Below, piece after piece: positions 1 to 12,600 of a stretch of DNA of 64,000 nucleotides (the stretch's first letter is position 1; the number at the start of each line of letters is the position of its first letter). This DNA comes from Coffea arabica (taxonomy: Eukaryota > Streptophyta > Magnoliopsida > Gentianales > Rubiaceae), in NCBI RefSeq assembly GCF_036785885.1, contig NC_092312.1, forward strand, positions 18,370,001 to 18,434,000, read 5' to 3'. A model generated the notes under the pieces. That model was given only the letters and a program-made list of their open reading frames with translations, did no database searches and had not been told where the DNA came from. The position numbers and the translations under genes are program-made.

Positions 1-82
1 GGATCGGGTATCCTATTTTTCGGATCGGATCGGATCGGGTTCATCGGGTTTTCGGATCGGCGGGTTTTTTTGCCCACCCCTA
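1..82. mobile_element. Terminal part of a hAT-like DNA transposon remnant (left edge of window)
   Basis: The first 70 bases are iterations of GGATCGG-like words and end in TGCCCACCCCTA at 71-82. That word is the reverse complement of TAGGGGTGGGCA, a typical outer end of plant hAT elements whose subterminal DNA is rich in CCGATCC words. Only one end is in the window, so family and length are inferred. Confidence 0.4.
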
Positions 83-1130
83 CCCGTAATATTTGAATAC
101 GGATACAGATCACAAAAATAAAAACATGCTGGTATCCGACCTGTGGGGTATATTATATAAATATTAAAAAAATATAGGAGTAATTTTATAATTTTTTAAG
201 TTACTAACCCTAAAACCTAAATGAATCATTTCACCCTTCAGAGCCAAAACTTTCTCTGAGTCTCTGTACTTCAGCCGATTGCCTTTGACACTCACTACTC
301 ACCAGTCTTCTTCTCTTCAATTTTTGTTTCAAATTGAGTTCAAAGAAATAATCTTCTCAATCACCTCGGGGTGCCTTCTACCAATAGTTTCCTTATATTT
401 AGTCAGCATCTTCTGTCTCAACCCCTAAAACTCCAGCATTAGCTCTTTCAGCTTCTTTAAGCCCATTAGTCAGTACAGACCTGGTCGAATCAACTGGGTA
501 ACTTGTTTGCACCTGAAAAGTCGTCGACTCACTGCATTAGCCCTGTCCATTTCCTCCAGCTAAGACCTAATACGCTTCATCTACAAAACATCGAACATTC
601 ACCTGCAGTTTTTTTTTTTAAAAAAAAACATTTATCGGTTTGGATTGAATTCTAATCCTGTGGCTTGATCATTTTGTCTGTTGGTTTTTTTATGTTTCCG
701 TTGAAAAGTTGAAAATTTTGATAGTGTTATTGCTAATTTTACTCTGCGGCATCAGCATCTCCAATTCAATTGCGAGCTATATTTTGTCTTATTAGTTTTG
801 GATCTTGGTCTAATTCTACTCTAGTAGCTTGAGTTCTTTTGTTTCTATTCTTTTTCATTACATCATTTGTTTTGTGTTTAGGTGTATCAGCTGTCAATTG
901 GTGGCTTGGTGCTCCTTGAGGCTTATCATAGAATCATAATTCAAGTTCTTAATGATTCGACAGAAACTACTATCAAGGTTAGAGGCAAGTACCATGTGAT
1001 CCGCTCCTTTTTTTCGAGTTGCCGAGGACAAACGGAGCGGATTAGGGTAAAAAAAATAGTGATTCCATATTTTAAGGTCGAGTCAGCCATTTATTATTCG
1101 GAATGATAACCCGACTGGTGCCCACCCGTA
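83..1130. other. Intergenic, probably decayed transposon DNA; no recognisable gene
   Basis: No coding similarity is recognised. The stretch finishes with TGCCCACCCGTA at 1119-1130, one base different from the hAT-like end at 71-82 and in the same orientation. This suggests a second, nested or tandem decayed element rather than a host gene. A 74-codon open frame at 882-1106 has no recognisable domain and is not called. Confidence 0.35.
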
Positions 1131-1194
1131 CTAGAGGTTTGTTTAGAAAAACTTCAACCAGTTTTCCTAACCATGCGCACAGTTAAACACTTCA

Positions 1195-1990
1195 CTTAAA
1201 TAATTTACAGATAATTTCACTTACCTCCCTTTAAATTTGAATAATTACACTAACATCTTCATATGGTAAAATGACCATAATATCATTCACTTCAAAATAA
1301 TTCTTACAAAAAAAAAAGTTTCTACAACTACAACTAGTATTTCATTATAAAATAATGGCTGTCACACAAAATAAACTCTTATTTTCTCCCTTCGACTGTT
1401 TCTCCTATCTTCCTTCTCCTGTATCTCACAATCTATTATTTTTTCGCAACTACCATCTTCACAATCATTTAATACATCTCAAATTTCATTATTATGAAAA
1501 TACATCTTCTCTCTTTTTTTTTTGTTTTCCTTTTTTGTGTAAGTATTATTATTGCCAAATAACAAGTTGTTGGATCAAATTTGTTGTTACACTAAATGAA
1601 GGTAAAAAAGATGCCACAATTGATTTGCATGGGAAACTTTGGGGCGACAATGATAAGTTGTCAAAATTAAGAGAATATAGAGATTGAACTGAAGTGGTTT
1701 ATTGAGTTCATTAGAGTATTGTTGATGAAGTGGTTTATTGAGTTCGTTAAGGTGGTGTTAATGTCATTTATAATAGTTGTAACGTGAAAAAAATTTATTA
1801 GTAGTTTTCCTCCTTCTAAGTAACAAAGGGGTATTTTAGGATTTTTTGAGGGCAAATTTAGCATACTGGGTCTATATTGTTACTAAAATGCTAATCATAG
1901 GGGAGGAAGGTATAATTTTTTTAAATTAGAGGGGAGTTTCTTGCAATAGTTAAAAACCTCAGGGAGGTTTCTAAAATTATCCCAATAATT
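1195..1990. mobile_element. Non-autonomous TIR element, about 0.8 kb
   Basis: The left flank contains GATAATTTCACTTACCTCCC. The reverse complement of the right flank contains GGGATAATTTTAGAAACCTC. The two arms align as imperfect terminal inverted repeats. The interior is AT-rich and has no transposase-like frame. The ends resemble those of the element at about 16.9-18.3 kb (a shared ACCTCCC core in AT-rich arms), so the two may be distant relatives. Superfamily was not determined, and no clean target-site duplication was seen. Confidence 0.5.
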
Positions 1991-2509
1991 TAATCTAAGG
2001 AGCTAAGCCGAGTGAGCATATGTATCTGCACAAACTCTTCCAAGAGTTTCAAGAAACTCGGAACGAACTGCTTTTGTGTGGCTTCTTCTCCATCCACTTT
2101 AGTACTTCAAAAATCCAATTAGCCGCTCTGTGCTTTCATCTCCCAGCTACTAGCATTTCTTAGGCCTTCAACAGTTATAGCAACGAATATGTGATAGACA
2201 TATTCGTCCATACAGCATGAAAGAAACAGCCCAATCCTTCATGCTGCATGTCTGACCTGAGTTGGACCATGTAACCAACCGAATGCAACCCTTCACAACT
2301 GTACAAGAACATTCACATAAAAGAACAGCCCAATAAATTGATAAACAAATCTGAATATTGAAGAATGCAGAGGAGCAAAACAAAAACAAAGGCACACTGA
2401 GTAAGCAACTAAGCATGTTACAAACTTACAAATAGAATCGAAGACAATGATGCCACTATATTGAGGCACTACAAGCCTTGTACAACCATCAATGTCACCA
2501 ATCAAGATG
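1991..2509. other. Intergenic / 3' flank of the minus-strand gene that follows
   Basis: Nothing is recognised here. Open frames on the minus strand at 2168-2505 are low in information and lie downstream of the stop at 2510, so they may include its 3' UTR. Confidence 0.4.
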
Positions 2510-5327
2510 TTAAACTACAATTAACAACATTCCCAAGTCAAAAGTGAATACTATTTCTCCATATTTGTGGTTCAAATGAGCATATTCGATTAGCCATGAA
2601 AAATTGACTTGGTATCTGAGCATGCTTGATCGCCGAACCGGGGTCATGATCTCATCATCTCCATTTGCCTTCAATATTTAACAAAACAAAATTGTGAATT
2701 ACAAGCATAAAAAGGATAATAAACCATATTGAAACAAGTTAGTAAATTATACTCACATGCTTGTTGGAAATCCTCTCATAGGTGGTGAAGCTTCCATATG
2801 AAGGTGAACCCTCAGAAAATTCTGATGAAGAAGCCAATGACTCTCTCTTAGAATACTTCCTAGGCTTTCTCTCATGGCTATGAACCTCATTTGCTCCTCT
2901 CAGGTCTTTCCTGCTGTAAGATGAGCTCCTCTTAGAGCTGCTCATTTCTGAAGGAAAAGACTCCTCCCCTTCCACATCAACCTCTGTTGCCCAATTATGA
3001 CAGGATGCATTTTCTTGGAACATTTTCTGAGGGACTGATGATACTGGACTGATCTTCTCACTGGACAATCCATCAGTGTGAACCAAAAGATTTGGATCAC
3101 CGGCATTGCATTGCTTCAAGTAAACAGACGCTGCAGCTGATACCAGAGCCAAAACAAGTGATGCCATTACCATAACTGAGTACACTCTGTACTTATTTTC
3201 TGATCCTCCAATGGGAAACTTCGCCATTTCAGAACTTCTATCTTCTACAATTGCAGAAAGAGCATCCGAGGTGCTTTCGTGGTCGCTATCTGCTGATGAA
3301 GACTCAACTTTGGCTCCAGAATCATGAGGCATATCAACTTCAATATTTAGACTTTCAATCGCTTCAGGATTATTTCGAAATGCTTCTGATTCAGATTTAG
3401 CTCCAGGAGTTTCCAAAACTGGAGTCGAATTACCTTCATAATCTAGCTTGTATTTAAGTTCAGTGTCAACATTGGAAGAAACAGCTTCATGGTTCCAGAG
3501 AGTTTCTGACTTCTCAAGCTCATTCATTTCAGCTAGTTGTACAGGAGCAGGTGGTGATTCTTCAATTTCCATTTCACTTTCTTCTTCTGAATCTTTTTCA
3601 AAAAAATCATCCGAAAACACATCTGCAAAAGTCTGTTCCTCAAAGGGTTCAGTTTCAGAGCCTTCCCCCTCTTCCAAATTTTCCCGCTCAAGGTCTGTTA
3701 AAAACGTCTGTCTCTGTTCATAGTCCCCGAGAAAGCTAGAAACCAACATGTCACTTTGCAGATCAGTCAGATTCATGAATTTCACGGTACCAATATTATC
3801 TACTCCACCAATATTGTTAATCAGCAGGGACATATGGGAAATTGAGTCAAGTGAAAGCTGCTTGAACCTCACACCAAGCCCATTTAAATTGGCTTTTGCT
3901 GAAACAGCTAGTTGTGATGGTTCAGTAAGCTTTGAGAATTTCAAAATGTTTGAGATAGATGATGAATCCATGAAAGGAGAATCAGTACCCCAGATTGATA
4001 GACAAGCAATCATGAGTAGTACCAGCAGCAGCGAAACAGACTTCAATCTTGAGAAGAACCAAGGCCTTGCTTTCCCTGTATCATCGACAGTCCCATCAGA
4101 CATATGACAACTATCAGGTGGACTGAAGGTTTTTGCTTCATCTACTCCTTCTGCAATTCCTTCACACATGTCTTGGCAAATGGGTTCGTTAGAGGTTTTT
4201 GGTTCCTCTTTTTCTTCAATAATCCCCATGAATGAGTCTTCGGTAATGGGGTCACCGATGGTTGACACCTCATAAACATGAACCCCTTCTTCCTCTGCTT
4301 CAGGTACCACATTCTCGACAGAATAATCCTCTGAATCCTTTTGGGATTCTTCAGAACATGAGCCCTCTGTTCCGTCATTGTCTGAATAGCTTTCAGAAGC
4401 CTCAAGCAAAAAGCTATCATCAAGCCTCTTTGCCTCACCTAAATCAAGCCCCTTTTCTTTATTGAGAAGAACTTCAATTCTTGGATTAGGTTTATAATGC
4501 AGAAACTGAGGCCTAGGAGAAAGATAATTTGTTTTTGGATCATAAGGGGGAAGCGATGGATCAGCATCTAAAGGAGCTATGATAGGTGAAATAGGAAAAC
4601 AAGAAGGCATGTTCTTGGGGCTTGAATTAACTGTTACTGTCTCTGGCTTTACCTCTGTTGCATTCTCACTGTCTGAATGCACTTCCAAAAATGTTACTCT
4701 TTTTGATGCCTTGGAAGATTGAGGGCCTTCAACAACAACACGCTTTCCTTCACCATTTTGCTGATCTACAGCCAAATCTTCCTTATTTTCTGAAGAATTT
4801 CCAGAAAAGAATATGGCTTTCCCTTCAGACAACGAGATTGAAGTCCGAAGAGGGTCATTTCTCTCCACCAAAATCTTCTTTCTAGGTGAAGGAGTAATCT
4901 TTGAAGCTGCAGAAATAGTTGGAGACATGAAATTTTTGGACCCATTTGCCGGTGACTTCACTACTTTTACTGGCTTCAAGTTCTGATCTTTCTCATTCTC
5001 CTTCTCATCACAGCCGAAAGAATTTCTTCGTCCAAATCCTACAAATTTTTTTACCCAAGGGAATCAAAAAATCATATTTGTTACCCACTAACAAAAACTA
5101 CAAGAAACTCAATATGCAAGTCAAATAGAATAATTACCTGCAGGACTGTTGGCAGGAGTGACTGGGTTAAGGCTTCTGGGATTGGTCAGAACTGAAGGTC
5201 TGGCAAAATGGTTGCCACTAAAACTCCTCCGGGCTGCAGCATTAGAATCTGATGAATTTCTTGAATGAGAAGCAGTGGGTCTTGAAGAAAGTGGGGAAGG
5301 GGATCTGCTGTTTGAAGGAACCGCCAT
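2510..5327 (-). CDS. Plant-specific acidic, serine-rich protein with two predicted TM segments (876 aa, 3 exons)
   Basis: Exons on the minus strand are 5327-5138, 5038-2757 and 2668-2510, all with GT-AG borders and phases that close exactly to 877 codons. Exon 1 starts at the ATG beginning MAVPSNSR and is rich in Ser, Arg and Pro. Exon 2 opens with GFGRRNSFG, followed by the conserved-looking NFMSPTISAASKI (about residues 100-112). Hydrophobic segments near residues 397-414 (SVSLLLVLLMIACLSIW) and 683-705 suggest membrane anchoring. The stretches between are strongly acidic (for example EEESEMEIEE). The C-terminal exon carries TPVRRSS, as I recall in plant relatives that end soon after it; here the frame runs about 34 residues further. 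The family is plant-specific and of unknown function, so no symbol is given. Gene structure is well supported; function is not. Confidence 0.8.
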
Positions 5328-6854
5328 TACCAGAATCAAATTACTTCTTGATGCGTACTTTCGTGCAAATTTGCGCGCGTTATAGAACAAGAATAAGGGG
5401 AAGATGAGAACGGAGGGTTTGGAAAGAGAGAACTGGAAATGGTAAGGAGATCACTGAAAGCAAAAATGGTGATTCTTGAATTGATTTGATGGTGATGATA
5501 ATTGAATTGCGGTGAAAATGGTAACGGCTAGTTTCCCAAAATAACGGCGGTGAGTTTTTAAATGGTTGCTTTTTGACCGTTGCGGTGGGAGTGGGAGGGG
5601 GCGAAAAGATTATAGCCGTTGGATTGAATGTTTGAAGTAGGAATCTCGGAGGAAGATTTAACCTTTTCTCTTTCTTTTTTGTTGTTTTTGCTTTTGTTTA
5701 GTTTTGGTTTTTTGTTTTTCTGACATCATTTTCGTGTGTGTGTGTGTGTGTGCACGCATGTGTATTACTAGGAACATATTGGTATAAGTTGAAGAATCTC
5801 ATTTGGGAGTGAGAATTACTTTATATTGGTTGACTCCGAATCTCCAATTACTTTACACATTGTGCTTACGTTATTGAAAGAAATTAAAAAAGAGGATTAA
5901 TTTGTAAAAAGTTAAAAAAATTGTACCAACATAATTAAAAACTAAAATTTGTCTAACAATAGTTCAAAGTATGACAAAATATATAAATCATTTAAGAACT
6001 GCATTTTTATGAAAGATGGATCTTGAAATAATAATGAAAAATAAATGATGTATGGATAGAAATAAATATAATCGCATGTTTTATTTGATTTCAAAATAAA
6101 ATATTTACAAACATTATACATTCGATTTGATAATATTGTACAAAGGTGCGAACATTTTTTACACCAATCAACTTTTAGTATGAAAATCAATATTGATGAT
6201 TTAATTAATTCTATTAAATTTTATGAAGTTCATACTACAAAAAAATGTTCAGCGAGATTTGTATTACTTAGAAGTGAATTTGCTGAACCTTTTAAAATAT
6301 TTCAGTGGAATCACTATGGTGTAAAATTCGTTTTATGATCAATTATTTTTTTCTTTGTAATCTTGCGAGTTTAAAATTATTGAGATGCCATTGAAATCAA
6401 TGATGGAACTAAGAGGAACTAATAGGCGGCTAAAATACTTTACATTGGTTGACTCTGAATTCACAATTACTTTACATTGGTAAAATCATACTTTAGAATC
6501 TGGTATTGATGACCTTAAATATTGGCTCCGTTGTACACCCGCATTTTTACTATACAGATTTTTTAAATAATTTTATCTACAGTTATATTTATAAACACCA
6601 CAACATTTTAAAATATACATCCTAAAACACCAAGAAACATATACTCATTTTCCTATTCTATCACCATCCTCCCACATCAATTCTTTGTTTCCACTATCGT
6701 CGCCACCTAACCTTCCTCTCTTTCTTTTTTTTTTAATCCTTTCCCTCTCCTCTCCCCTGCCCCTTTCTCCTCCAAACCCCCTTCCCCCACGACCCCCTTT
6801 CCCCCCCTTCCTTACCCCCACCCCTTCCCCTACTCTGCAACATTTGGTTGTGAC
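5328..6854. other. Intergenic; promoter side of the 2.5-5.3 kb gene; GT microsatellite
   Basis: This region lies upstream of the minus-strand ATG at 5327. It holds a (GT)n run at about 5733-5752, AT-rich DNA, and a pyrimidine-rich block at about 6705-6835 (mostly C and T), which may be half of a Py/Pu-rich repeat like the one at 9.0-9.5 kb. No host coding sequence is recognised. Confidence 0.5.
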
Positions 6855-6967
6855 CAATGTTTTAAAACTCGAACCGTTAATTGAACCGGTGAGATGTTCG
6901 GGTCAATGTTCAACCGGTCAGATCGGTTCAACCCTGATTCAATAATTTTTTAAAAAATAATTTATAT

Positions 6968-7015
<48 letters not shown>

Positions 7016-7896
7016 TTTAATATTTTCGAATAACTTGGATTTTTAAAATTATAAGTTGAAACAAATAAATTTCATCTTAATCTCAATATATTTACCAAAA
7101 AATAATCTTAAATTCAATCCAAAATATACCACAATATTTTGAAATTGTACAAAATTCACGTCTATGGGAATTTAGATATTGTGAGTTTAAATTTTAATTT
7201 ACATTTTTGAAACTTAGAAATTGCAATTTGAAAAAAAGAAGAAGTTTGGAGTTTAAAGGAAGTCAGGAGAATCAACAAATAGAAATGCAAACTTGATAAG
7301 AAACAAAAAATGAGATAAAAGTAAATGGTTGTGCCATTTAATAATTAGTCTTTAGGGTTTAAGAAAAATAATTCTTTTTTTAATTTTTTCAATTTAATGG
7401 ACAAAAATAAAATTCAAAGATGGAAGAAAATATCAATAAATTAAAACTAAAAAGGTTTTATTAAAAAGGGAGTGACAAAAGAAAAAAGGAGAAAGAGAGT
7501 TAAAGATTAGAAAGAAAGAATCATAAGAGAATGAGATTTTATAGAGAAAACGGGAAAAAGAAAGATGAATATTTATTTTATTTAAATGAGTTATCATAAA
7601 AAACTTATTGGATGTAATGGTACAATGGTTACTACATTGGTCTTTCATCACAAAGATCCTTAGTTCGATCCTTGGTAGTTGTATTTTGCAAAACTTAAAA
7701 GAATATTAAGAGAAAAGTTAAAAAATCGAAAATCACGATTCAGCGATTCTGAAGGATTTGACCAGTTTTCTGACAAAGTCAACTGTAGCATAGAACTAGA
7801 CCGGTGCCATGGTGCTATCATTTTTACATAGAACCGGTGCCATAGTGCCATAGAACCGATCGAACCGGCCAGTCCGGTCCGATTTTTAAAACATTG
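6855..7896. mobile_element. hAT-like non-autonomous element with 8-bp TSD and internal (TA)n
   Basis: The ends are inverted: CAATGTTTTAAAACTCG at 6855 and, on the other strand from 7896, CAATGTTTTAAAAATCG. Both continue into CCGG/GGTTC-rich subterminal words. The direct flanks are GTTGTGAC (6847-6854) and GTTGCGAC (7897-7904), matching at 7 of 8 positions; this fits the 8-bp target duplication of hAT elements. The interior has a TA microsatellite (about 6970-7013) and a tRNA-like module near 7618-7672, but no transposase frame. Confidence 0.65.
7612..7685 (+). other. tRNA-like / Pol III promoter-like module inside the hAT-like element
   Basis: TGGTACAATGG (7618-7628) resembles a Pol III A box, and AGTTCGATCCT (7662-7672) resembles a B box (GGTTCGANTCC). 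Their 33-base gap is close to tRNA spacing. I could not fold a convincing cloverleaf with an acceptor stem, so this is a tRNA-derived or SINE-like fragment rather than a tRNA gene. Confidence 0.4.
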
Positions 7897-7904
7897 GTTG
7901 CGAC

Positions 7905-8979
7905 ATCATTTTATTTCACTTGTAGTGTCAAAGTAGATTAAGTATAAACTCTTTTGTAGGTAGAGAGAGAGAGAGAGAATATCATAAATTACATCATGTA
8001 TCTCTTACACGATCTAAACGTAATTAAGAATTCATTTTGGACATCAAATATCCCTTACACGATCTAAAAGTCACTGTGAACAACTTAAATTAAGTAGACA
8101 GAAAATACAGCACAAACTTGATTAAGAAATTGTTGCAACGTCTTTCTTTTTTGATAATTTGTTGCAAGGTCTTTCAAGAGGTGAAAAAAGAAGCATTAAA
8201 AAGCTAGTGAGTAAGACCAATAAGAATAGGGTTATAAATGCAACAATACATTAACGGTTGATATGGATAACTAACAATTAAATTAATAATACGCCAAATA
8301 TCAATAACTAAGGAGTAATTCGTAATATAAACATATTACTTTGAAAAAAAAAAACTGACGAGGCAGAAATTGGGCTATCTGGCCCTATGTACACTTCTAG
8401 CAACGGGTTGCCCCACAACCAAATGAAGTCTGAGCAAGGAAAGCTCGAATCCCCTTCTGACTTCTCCATTTTTCTCCAAAATACCAACAAAAAGGCCCTT
8501 TTCCTACAACTTTTATTAATAATTTAGCCAAGTTTTAGACATCCACCTAAGACGCCTGTAAGAGCAACGGGATTTTTCTGGCCCTCTTGGCAAAGTACAA
8601 ACGCTCCCTACATGCTCAATTTTGCTCAGCTAAAAATGAAAACCAGCACGCCTAAGCCAACAGTTAAAAAGGACGAGAGAAATTGATAGTTCAGGAAACG
8701 ATCTGAAACAATGTTATCAAATTAAGGGAGCACGTAGTCCAGCGAATAGTTCGGAAAACAATTTGAAACAAAGGGTTAACTGGGATTGCCCTGCTGCCGA
8801 TCCCAATTAATTAGCCAAATTACAGACCTGTTCTTGTTTGCATTGTGGACCTAACTCTTTGTGGTTTTCTTCTACGTATGAAAGGTCCCTTTCCAAAATG
8901 ACAAGAATTTAACGCATAAAACGATTCCTGAAAATACACAGATATAATAACAATCTATAATCCTCCAAAATGACAAAAT
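7905..8979. other. Intergenic; nothing recognised
   Basis: AT-rich DNA with a short GA run near 7962-7977 and an A tract near 8344. No gene or clear repeat structure was seen. Confidence 0.5.
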
Positions 8980-9585
8980 GGTGTGTTTTTCAAGAGTTTG
9001 TATAAAACTTTACTACAGAATTTTTGAAAGATTGTTGTAAAATTTTGCCACCCTCCCTATGCCACCAACCCCGACCACCACCCCTCTCCTTTCTCCTCTC
9101 CACAACCACCACCTCTGGCACCTACTACCACTACTTCCACACTCACACAGCCAAACTCCTCCCTCCTTCTTGCTTCTTCACCACCCTACCACCTCTCACT
9201 TGTCACTGCCCACTGCTGCTACCCCCCTCTAACTTACCCTTCTCCTGGGGTGGGGGGCACAAGGAAGGGGGGAAGGGGGGAAGGAGGGAGGAGAAGAGAG
9301 AGCAGAAGGAGAGGAAGGAAGGAGCAGGGGAGAAAAGGAAGGGGGTGAGAGGGGCAGTAGGGAAGGAGAGAGAAGAAGAGAGGAGGCGGCGGGTGGTACT
9401 GGCGGGTGAGGAAGCAGCAACGATGGGGAGGGTGGCGGTGCTGATAGAATGGAGTAGGTGTTTTTTTTTAACTGTATGTTTTGTGTTAAAAGGTATCAAA
9501 AATTTGTGGGAATTTTTGGAGGGTTAGCGTGGATGAAATTGTAAAGAAAATTTGTCTTTCAAAAACAGAGGTGCCAAACAGAGCC
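8980..9585. mobile_element. TIR-type MITE with a long polypyrimidine/polypurine core
   Basis: The left arm (GTGTTTTTCAAGAG, then TTTACTACAGAATTTTTGAA) and the reverse complement of the right arm (TTGGCACCTCTGTTTTTGAA) are similar and inverted. The core reads CCACC/CTCC-rich for about 200 bases and then turns almost purely purine at about 9247-9385. A 167-codon open frame across it is compositional only. I recognise the overall design as a common plant MITE layout; the exact termini are approximate. Confidence 0.5.
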
Positions 9586-9683
9586 ATATATATCTATTCA
9601 CTGACAAGATGGTTGTGCACTTGATCAAAATCGATCTCTCAAGGCTAGAATGGCACAAAGCCTCGGGGACAAGGGCATGAGAA

Positions 9684-12600
9684 CTACGTCGCATGAAATG
9701 AGAGATCTTCTAATTGTTGTGTATCCACCGGTGAAGGTGCACGAGTCAACGCGCACTGCGCAGTTGTTGTCTTTGGGAAAGCAATGACATCCCTGATCGA
9801 ATGACTGCCTGCCAACAGCATGACCATTCTATCTAACCCATAAGCTATCCCTCCTGTGCAACAAATATATTAATCAATAACCAAAGTTCAAAAGCAGACT
9901 GTGGAAATGGAGGAGGCTACTGGCTTAGTCCAAGCAAGAAATCTAAAAATTATGTTTGTCAAACCAGCACTCGATACTCAGCATCCAAGCAGAAACCTGC
10001 TCTACAGCCGTGAACACACTCGAGCTATCTGTTCTTAACAACCATATACACCAATCATGTGACTTCAAACTCGCTCTGATGCTAAGCTAAATTATTTAAA
10101 TGATTCCCTACATAATCTTCTTAACTATCACTGCATCAAGCAATACAATGAAACATTACCTTGTAGCATATACCAAAAAGCTCCACAAATATACTTTGAG
10201 TGCAATCAATTTTCTAACCTTGTAAAATTAATAAGCTTTTTTGCATGTGGCTGATGTTTCTCATTCAATAAATGAGACACACAAAAGCTTCACAAAAAGT
10301 TCTCTTGCGACCCAGCATTCAAGACATGGTCTGGTACACATATGAACAAAATATCAACTAATCAAACATTTATATGCACATTTTCAGGGAAACAAAAAGG
10401 AAAAGAAGAATGATCTATTAACCTCAAAGACTCCAAAAACAAGGTAAATTTAATATAAATTGGGCCAGAGTTGGCCCTTCTATCTTCTATTGGCAATAAG
10501 CAGCAGTTCCACTTGACATGGATTGGAGGTTTATTTATTCTCCAAGGAAGAAACATATCTTTCAGTGCAATGCAACAAGAAGAGTAATCATGAACTATAA
10601 GAAATGTGCAGTAGGATGTTTCGAATTAACTGAGTAGTATTCCTTGGGCAAGAAAATGTCCCATACCATGTGGAGGAGCACCCAGATCTAGAGCTTCCAA
10701 GAGATAGCCAAACTTGGCTTCAGCCTGCAGACCAAAAAAGAATGTATGAAAATACACAACAGTGCAAACGTTGCTCTATCATGGCAATCAGAAATAGTTT
10801 GTAAGCTTTCAATAACTTCCAATTCACGGCAAAATTTCTTAACTCAGTTATTGCTTTCCTTCTTCCAATGTATTTAACTCAAAATACGAACACAAAAAAG
10901 GCAATTGACAGTCCCCTTGATCATTAAAAGGAAAATAAAACTGGAAGATTAAGGATAAAGGGTGGTCTGAGAAAAGTTTTCTACTAACAAAGTTCAATAT
11001 TCACACACATAATTGAAGGACTCGAAATGCAAACTATATACCCATCTCAATGTGAAATACTGCAATAGTGCAATTCATGTTTTCAGTAATTATTTAGAAG
11101 CACGCTCTTGCCTATATCAGAGAAATGGAACACACTGAATATTTGACCCTTCAAAGCTATAAGTGCTGACCACATACATGAGCAAACAGTCAAATGTTTT
11201 AGACCCAAAATAGCATGACAAGGATTTCCTCAGGCCTTACCTGTTCACGCGAAATGCCAATGATTTCCAAGACCTGTTCTTGGACGTCACGCTTGTAGAT
11301 TCTCAAACTTCCTCCACCAATCTGCCAGATAAGCAGAAGATTCCATTATACTTAAATTTATACATGCATACCTAATCTTGCAAAGATAAAAAACAAGATG
11401 TATGTACCTCCACACCATTGTAAACCATGTCATAAGCCAAAGCACGAGCAGAGAACAAATCCTTCACATCTTCTGGGTTAGGGGCAGTGAAAGGATGATG
11501 CAAGGCCTGAAAAACAACTACAATTTAACTTACACCAGAAGAGATACAAGAAAGGAAGGACCATATTTTAAGCATATAATCTCAAATTTTGTCAGCATAA
11601 TTTGATCTTAACCGTGATGGTTATTATATTAAAAACTACCCTTATATTTCTTTCCACAATAGCTTGCATTAATCCCATATTAAGTCATTTCTAAAATCTA
11701 ACTTAAACGTTTTACAAAACCTAGCTTACAGAAAAATCAGCTAACACTGAAATTACTAGTACAAGTCAAAATACATCCTGAGAATGCAGAATCCACTTTA
11801 CCACCATACATAATGAAGAGGTCAATTCTACAGACAAGAATAGTGAGGTGGAAACAACACTATTACCTACTTCTTCAAGTAAAATACATCATAAACCTAA
11901 ATAAGAGAATAGTACAAAAACTATAATCATAGCACCAACCTCAAGCCTCTGTTCAGCATCATTCCACTCAAACATAGGAAAATCAGTCACCCAAAGGATT
12001 GAGTGCCTGGACTAAATGACACCAAATAGACAAAGTGAGATGTGTAAAAATAATTAATCCAAGTTTCCTTTCCTTTTTCTTTTAAATCCAATAGTATATT
12101 GCATGAAATTAAAAGCTTTAAGCAGTAAACTTACAGGATCAATCAAGCCCAAATCATGGGCTACATACAACCTCAACCTATCTAAAGTTTTATTTACTGA
12201 TGCAGGCTGACCCACTGCAAACAAGATGAGATCACCTGATCCCGCAGATAAGTGTTTGAGTAACTTGTCTTTCTTTGTGGGGTCCAAGCATGATACCAGT
12301 GGGGAAATCCCTTCAATTGCCCCTAAAAGATATACATCAAGCACTAAGAACAATAAAATCTGCAAAATGCGATGAAATGTGCAAACAATCACAAACATCA
12401 CTCTCACCATCTTCTAACACCTTTAAGAAAGGCAAACCCTTTGCTCCAGATTTAATAGCTTCATTGTAAATATCACCTTTCTTCAAAGCATTATTTGAGT
12501 ATGCCTTTCCTCCTGAAGGGACACACAAGGCTTTAACAATTCCCCCACTCTTCAAGGTATCTGCAAATGCCTTGAAGGAGGAATCTGAAAATATCTCAGA

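Noticed and set aside
7612-7685. Functional tRNA gene
   Set aside because: No convincing acceptor stem or full cloverleaf; sits inside a transposon-like element.
9024-9527. 167-codon open frame on the plus strand
   Set aside because: Composition only (Pro/Ser-rich, then Gly/Glu/Arg-rich) across the Py/Pu core of a MITE; no domain and no start context.
11408-11506. Possible frameshift in AspRS exon 12
   Set aside because: Recounting gives 99 bases and an unbroken 33-residue exon.
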